From a virus: a stretch of DNA of 28,989 bases. Below are positions 27,387-28,989 of this stretch, one piece after another. The position numbers and the translations under genes were made by a program. Numbering within the stretch: the first letter of the stretch is position 1; the number at the start of each line of letters is the position of its first letter. The stretch covers positions 1 to 28,989 of the IMG/VR virus record IMGVR_UViG_3300030060_006618; one strand, 5' to 3'. The notes below the pieces were generated by a model that saw only the letters and a program-made list of their open reading frames with translations, had not been told where the DNA came from and made no database searches.

Positions 27387-27538
27387 GTGTCTTGATTTGG
27401 ATAATAAACTTCAACGTATGAATTACATTTGGGGCAGGAGAGATTCGTGATGATGGAGTAAGTTTCTTCCAGTCCATAGTCCTCTCCAGAAAAATCAGAA
27501 CCCCAGATCAACTCCGTTCCGCAGTGCCAGCAGTTCAC
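27383..27538 (-). CDS. Zinc-ribbon small protein, GTG start (51 aa)
   Basis: The frame from a GTG at 27538 reads (M)NCWHCGTELIWGSDFSGE, continues to ITNLSCPKCNSYVEVYYPNQDT and stops with TGA at 27385-27383. Two C-x2-C pairs (C3/C6 and C35/C38) form a rubredoxin-like or zinc-ribbon knuckle pair, with 28 residues between them. MNCWHC and LSCPKC are hallmarks of a small protein conserved next to gp25 in T4-like marine phages. The GTG start is supported because it overlaps the previous stop by four bases (GTGA), and no ATG occurs in this frame before C3. Its TGA overlaps the next ATG. It may bind nucleic acid or protein through zinc; no partner is known. Confidence 0.85.
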   Translation of the reverse strand: MNCWHCGTELIWGSDFSGEDYGLEETYSIITNLSCPKCNSYVEVYYPNQDT

Positions 27539-27672
27539 CTACCCTGACCTCGTGACCTTCGTTTTGGTTTGTTACGAGAGGTCGCGGAATATCTGGTATG
27601 TTTACCCTTTCCCTGACTTGTCTTCTTCGGTTTTGATAGGATCGAAGTTCCTGTATTGAATGTTTTTGCCAT
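27535..27672 (-). CDS. Small strongly basic protein (45 aa)
   Basis: The frame from the ATG at 27672 reads MAKTFNTGTSILSKPKKTSQ, continues GKGKHTRYSATSRNKPKRRSRGQGR and stops with TGA at 27537-27535. About a third of the residues are Lys or Arg, with no acidic residue at all. Very small proteins of this pattern (MAK.FNTGTS.LSKPKKTS, then SRN..K...RGQGR) are conserved in this location in T4-like marine phages. The start lies in a TGATG junction with the 55-aa gene and the stop in a GTGA junction with the zinc-ribbon gene. It should bind nucleic acid or a membrane surface, but its role is unknown. Confidence 0.8.
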   Translation of the reverse strand: MAKTFNTGTSILSKPKKTSQGKGKHTRYSATSRNKPKRRSRGQGR

Positions 27673-27839
27673 CAATCACAAATTTCAGTAGTTAACGAGA
27701 GGGGATTCGGAAATTTTCCCTCATAATATTTTTGTGCTATATCTTCCATCATATCACAATACTCATCAGTCGTCAAGTTATCACCCAATACCTCACCATT
27801 ATGACGAATGCGATATCTATATGATTCTGGTTTTTTCAT
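27672..27839 (-). CDS. Small conserved phage protein (55 aa)
   Basis: I place the start at the ATG at 27839, giving MKKPESYRYRIRHNGEVLGDNLTTDEYCDMMEDIAQKYYEG and a short tail. A longer frame begins at 27968, but its extra residues (MLRRCKSLSLVRYRI...) overlap the glycosyltransferase gene deeply and look like an out-of-frame shadow. The shorter start overlaps that gene by only 23 bases. The protein reads as a small alpha/beta fold: two strands (YRYRIRHNGEVLG), then a D-E-Y-x-x-M-M-E-D-I-A helix. The 'Y.Y.i..nGe.l.dNLt..Ey.d.ME..A.Ky' pattern recurs in marine T4-like phages. Function is unknown. Its TGA overlaps the next ATG by one base. Confidence 0.75.
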   Translation of the reverse strand: MKKPESYRYRIRHNGEVLGDNLTTDEYCDMMEDIAQKYYEGKFPNPLSLTTEICD

Positions 27840-28581
27840 GTCCGACACGTATTCTTGGATCACACCATATTTCAAATCCTGCCTCTTTTGCATCGAGACA
27901 AAACGAGACATCTTCGCCACACATATCCTGTACCTCACCAGACTCAAAGACTTGCATCTTCGGAGCAAACCAAGGATACTTCATCTCCTCATGCTCAAAG
28001 ACACCCTTCTTGATAAGTAACCACCCAAAACCTGTATAGTCAACTGTAAAAGGTTTCTTTCTCTTCGCCATAGTTTCGAGAGTCTCATGGTTCATCACTC
28101 CACCGTTCTTACGGAAGTCATCCTCCTCCATCCAGTGAGCAACTGAACTTGTATTCCCATCCTCTGTACAATACCAACCAGATGCAAGATCTTTGTCCAT
28201 CAATACTAACTGATAGAACTTCTCTGTATTAAAAACGATATCAGAGTCAATCCATATCTGATAGTCATACTTTAACTTACCATCCCATGGAATCTGATCA
28301 GCACCACGCAGAACATTTGCACCCAAACATTTGCATCGGGCAAAGTTCACCATACTGCTGTAATCCTGAGATATCTGTATCTGTGCTCCTGCCTGTACAA
28401 TATCAAAACATAATTGTACAAAATTCTTTAAGTAGGTGTATGATACTCCTCGACCTGGTAAACAAAAGACAATCGATTTACCTCTGATCATCTCCTTTGC
28501 TTTATTATAATCCCATTCTGGTTTTGCCGATGCTTTTTTCGCAATGGGCGATTTCGCTTTGACTGTAAATCCTTTAGCCAT
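27817..28581 (-). CDS. GT-A fold glycosyltransferase (254 aa)
   Basis: An N-terminal Lys/Ala-rich tail (about 1-22) precedes a Rossmann-like domain. Conserved features are IVFCLPGRGVSYTYLKNF (37-54), the metal-binding DxD triad in YQIWIDSDIVF (D112, S113, D114), the GWYCTED loop (135-141), DYTGFGWLLIKKGVFE (181-196), the GEDVSFCLDAKEAG helix (222-235) with a likely catalytic or acceptor-binding acidic pair, and WCDPRIRVGHEK (239-250), whose His can complete the metal site. It should transfer a sugar from a nucleotide-sugar. Substrate and acceptor cannot be read; candidates are phage DNA, virion protein or host surface glycan. It has a host-type promoter 15-50 bases upstream, unlike the late genes downstream. 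Confidence 0.85.
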   Translation of the reverse strand: MAKGFTVKAKSPIAKKASAKPEWDYNKAKEMIRGKSIVFCLPGRGVSYTYLKNFVQLCFDIVQAGAQIQISQDYSSMVNFARCKCLGANVLRGADQIPWDGKLKYDYQIWIDSDIVFNTEKFYQLVLMDKDLASGWYCTEDGNTSSVAHWMEEDDFRKNGGVMNHETLETMAKRKKPFTVDYTGFGWLLIKKGVFEHEEMKYPWFAPKMQVFESGEVQDMCGEDVSFCLDAKEAGFEIWCDPRIRVGHEKTRII

Positions 28582-28603
28582 AATAACGTGTAATTACAAA
28601 TTC

Positions 28604-28632
28604 ATTATACCACTTATATAGGAATCAGTCAA
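28604..28632 (-). promoter_or_regulatory. Near-consensus sigma70 promoter before the glycosyltransferase
   Basis: On the minus strand TTGACT (28632-28627) and TATAAT (28609-28604) are separated by exactly 17 bases, and the -10 box is preceded by TGG, an extended -10. The start site should fall near 28597, leaving a leader of about 15 bases before the ATG at 28581. The -35 box overlaps the stop codon of the upstream gene (28631-28629). Confidence 0.8.
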
Positions 28633-28817
28633 TAAGATGATTCTGATAATGAACCTGTAGTTAGTGTGTTATCCGTCTCTATACTTGTATAAGTAATATC
28701 TTCAGTAAAATATGATCGGTATATACGACTCCATATAATATCAAACTCCGATTGATTTAAATCTTTAAACAGGCATTCCTGCTTAAAGTATATGTGATAA
28801 GTTTTAGTCTCGTTCAT
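28629..28817 (-). CDS. Small conserved phage protein (62 aa from ATG)
   Basis: From the ATG at 28817 the protein is MNETKTYHIYFKQECLFKDLNQSEFDIIWSRIYRSYFTED (first 40 residues) and ends SESSY. A TTG three codons upstream (28826) has a GGAG three bases before it and could be the true start, adding MSS. The gene overlaps the end of the AbrB-like gene in either case. The 'KTYHIY.K..CLF..L...EF..IW' pattern with a C-terminal -SSY/H is typical of a small protein in marine T4-like phages. No known motif, signal or membrane segment is visible. Function is unknown. Confidence 0.7.
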   Translation of the reverse strand: MNETKTYHIYFKQECLFKDLNQSEFDIIWSRIYRSYFTEDITYTSIETDNTLTTGSLSESSY

Positions 28818-28974
28818 TGACGACAATTACTCCATCATCGACTTTAATATTGAGTTCTGTTCCATCATACCAGTTCATCTCATTGATAATCCACTCAGGA
28901 ATTTTTATCAGGTATTCGTGAGTATAATCATCGACCTCTACGGACGAAAAATTTTCTGAGAAATTTTTTTGCAT
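28804..28974 (-). CDS. AbrB/SpoVT-like small protein (about 56 aa)
   Basis: I prefer the ATG at 28974 (MQKNFSENFSSVEVDDYT...), which has a GGA nine bases upstream. An ATG at the very edge (28989) is also in frame, so the true start could lie further out. The pattern VEVDDYTHEYLIKIPEWIINEMNWYDGTELNIKVDDGVIVV, seen in blocks, matches the AbrB/SpoVT swapped-hairpin fold: V...G.Y.I.IP..I...L.W..Gd.L.i...dg.i.v. Such proteins act as dimeric DNA-binding regulators or antitoxins in bacteria. In marine T4-like phages small relatives occur without a toxin, and none is visible in this window. The fold call is moderate; DNA binding is inferred. Confidence 0.55.
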   Translation of the reverse strand: MQKNFSENFSSVEVDDYTHEYLIKIPEWIINEMNWYDGTELNIKVDDGVIVVNERD

Positions 28975-28989
28975 ACAATGAATCCACAT

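Noticed and set aside
27672-27968. Longer 98-aa version of the 55-aa gene
   Set aside because: The extra 43 residues overlap the conserved C-terminal motifs of the glycosyltransferase in another frame; the ATG at 27839 gives a normal short overlap.
1-28989. tRNA genes, CRISPR arrays, insertion sequences or attachment sites
   Set aside because: No cloverleaf, regularly spaced direct repeat, transposase or integrase signature was seen; intergenic gaps are all too short to hold them.

Overview
The window is part of the structural (late) region of a T4-like marine contractile-tailed phage (myovirus, Caudoviricetes). All supported genes lie on the minus strand, so transcription runs from base 28989 towards base 1. 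The order of recognisable genes is small phage genes, a GT-A glycosyltransferase, a string of very small genes, gp25, gp6, a giant protein in the gp7 position, gp8, a DUF4815-type virion protein, several small virion-associated genes and a tail fibre. This is the layout of T4-like phages of marine picocyanobacteria and of SAR11-type hosts. The DNA is AT-rich, which fits Prochlorococcus, low-GC Synechococcus or Pelagibacter phages. The window holds no photosynthesis gene, tRNA, integrase or transposase, so the host cannot be fixed more closely.

Layout from right to left in transcription order. (1) 28989-28629: an AbrB-like small protein and a small hypothetical protein. (2) 28632-28604: a near-consensus sigma70 promoter. 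(3) 28581-26643: glycosyltransferase, a 55-aa protein, a 45-aa basic protein, a 51-aa zinc-ribbon protein with a GTG start, and a 247-aa conserved protein, all chained by overlapping start/stop codons. (4) 26647-11845: a 40-aa protein, gp25, gp6 and a 4070-aa gp7-position protein. (5) 11804-2087: gp8, the 2345-aa virion protein and five small genes, again chained by overlapping start/stop codons; one of these is a 28-aa membrane peptide and two begin like T4 internal head proteins. (6) 2091-1: an Ig-like 113-aa protein, an 87-aa structural protein and the start of a tail fibre that leaves the window at base 1.

How it works together: gp25, gp6, the gp7-position protein and gp8 should form the baseplate wedge, while the very large accessory-domain-rich proteins and the fibre decorate the baseplate. 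Six late-promoter-like octamers (NATAAATA) sit 18-23 bases upstream of start codons, before the 40-aa gene, gp25, gp8, the 113-aa gene, the 87-aa gene and the fibre. They define the likely late transcription units. The glycosyltransferase block instead has a host sigma70-type promoter, so it is probably expressed earlier. Coding density is close to complete. There is no gene-free stretch longer than about 70 bases, and nothing on the plus strand looks like a real gene.

Points most worth a second look are: a type-I-copper-like (cupredoxin) ligand pattern in the tail fibre; two adjacent proteins with T4-style capsid-targeting N-termini; a 28-aa membrane microprotein wedged between overlapping genes; late promoters that contain the stop codon of the preceding gene; a duplicated promoter/leader cassette before the fibre genes; and a 4070-aa baseplate protein that carries a YHYH domain and several families of repeated beta modules shared with its neighbours.
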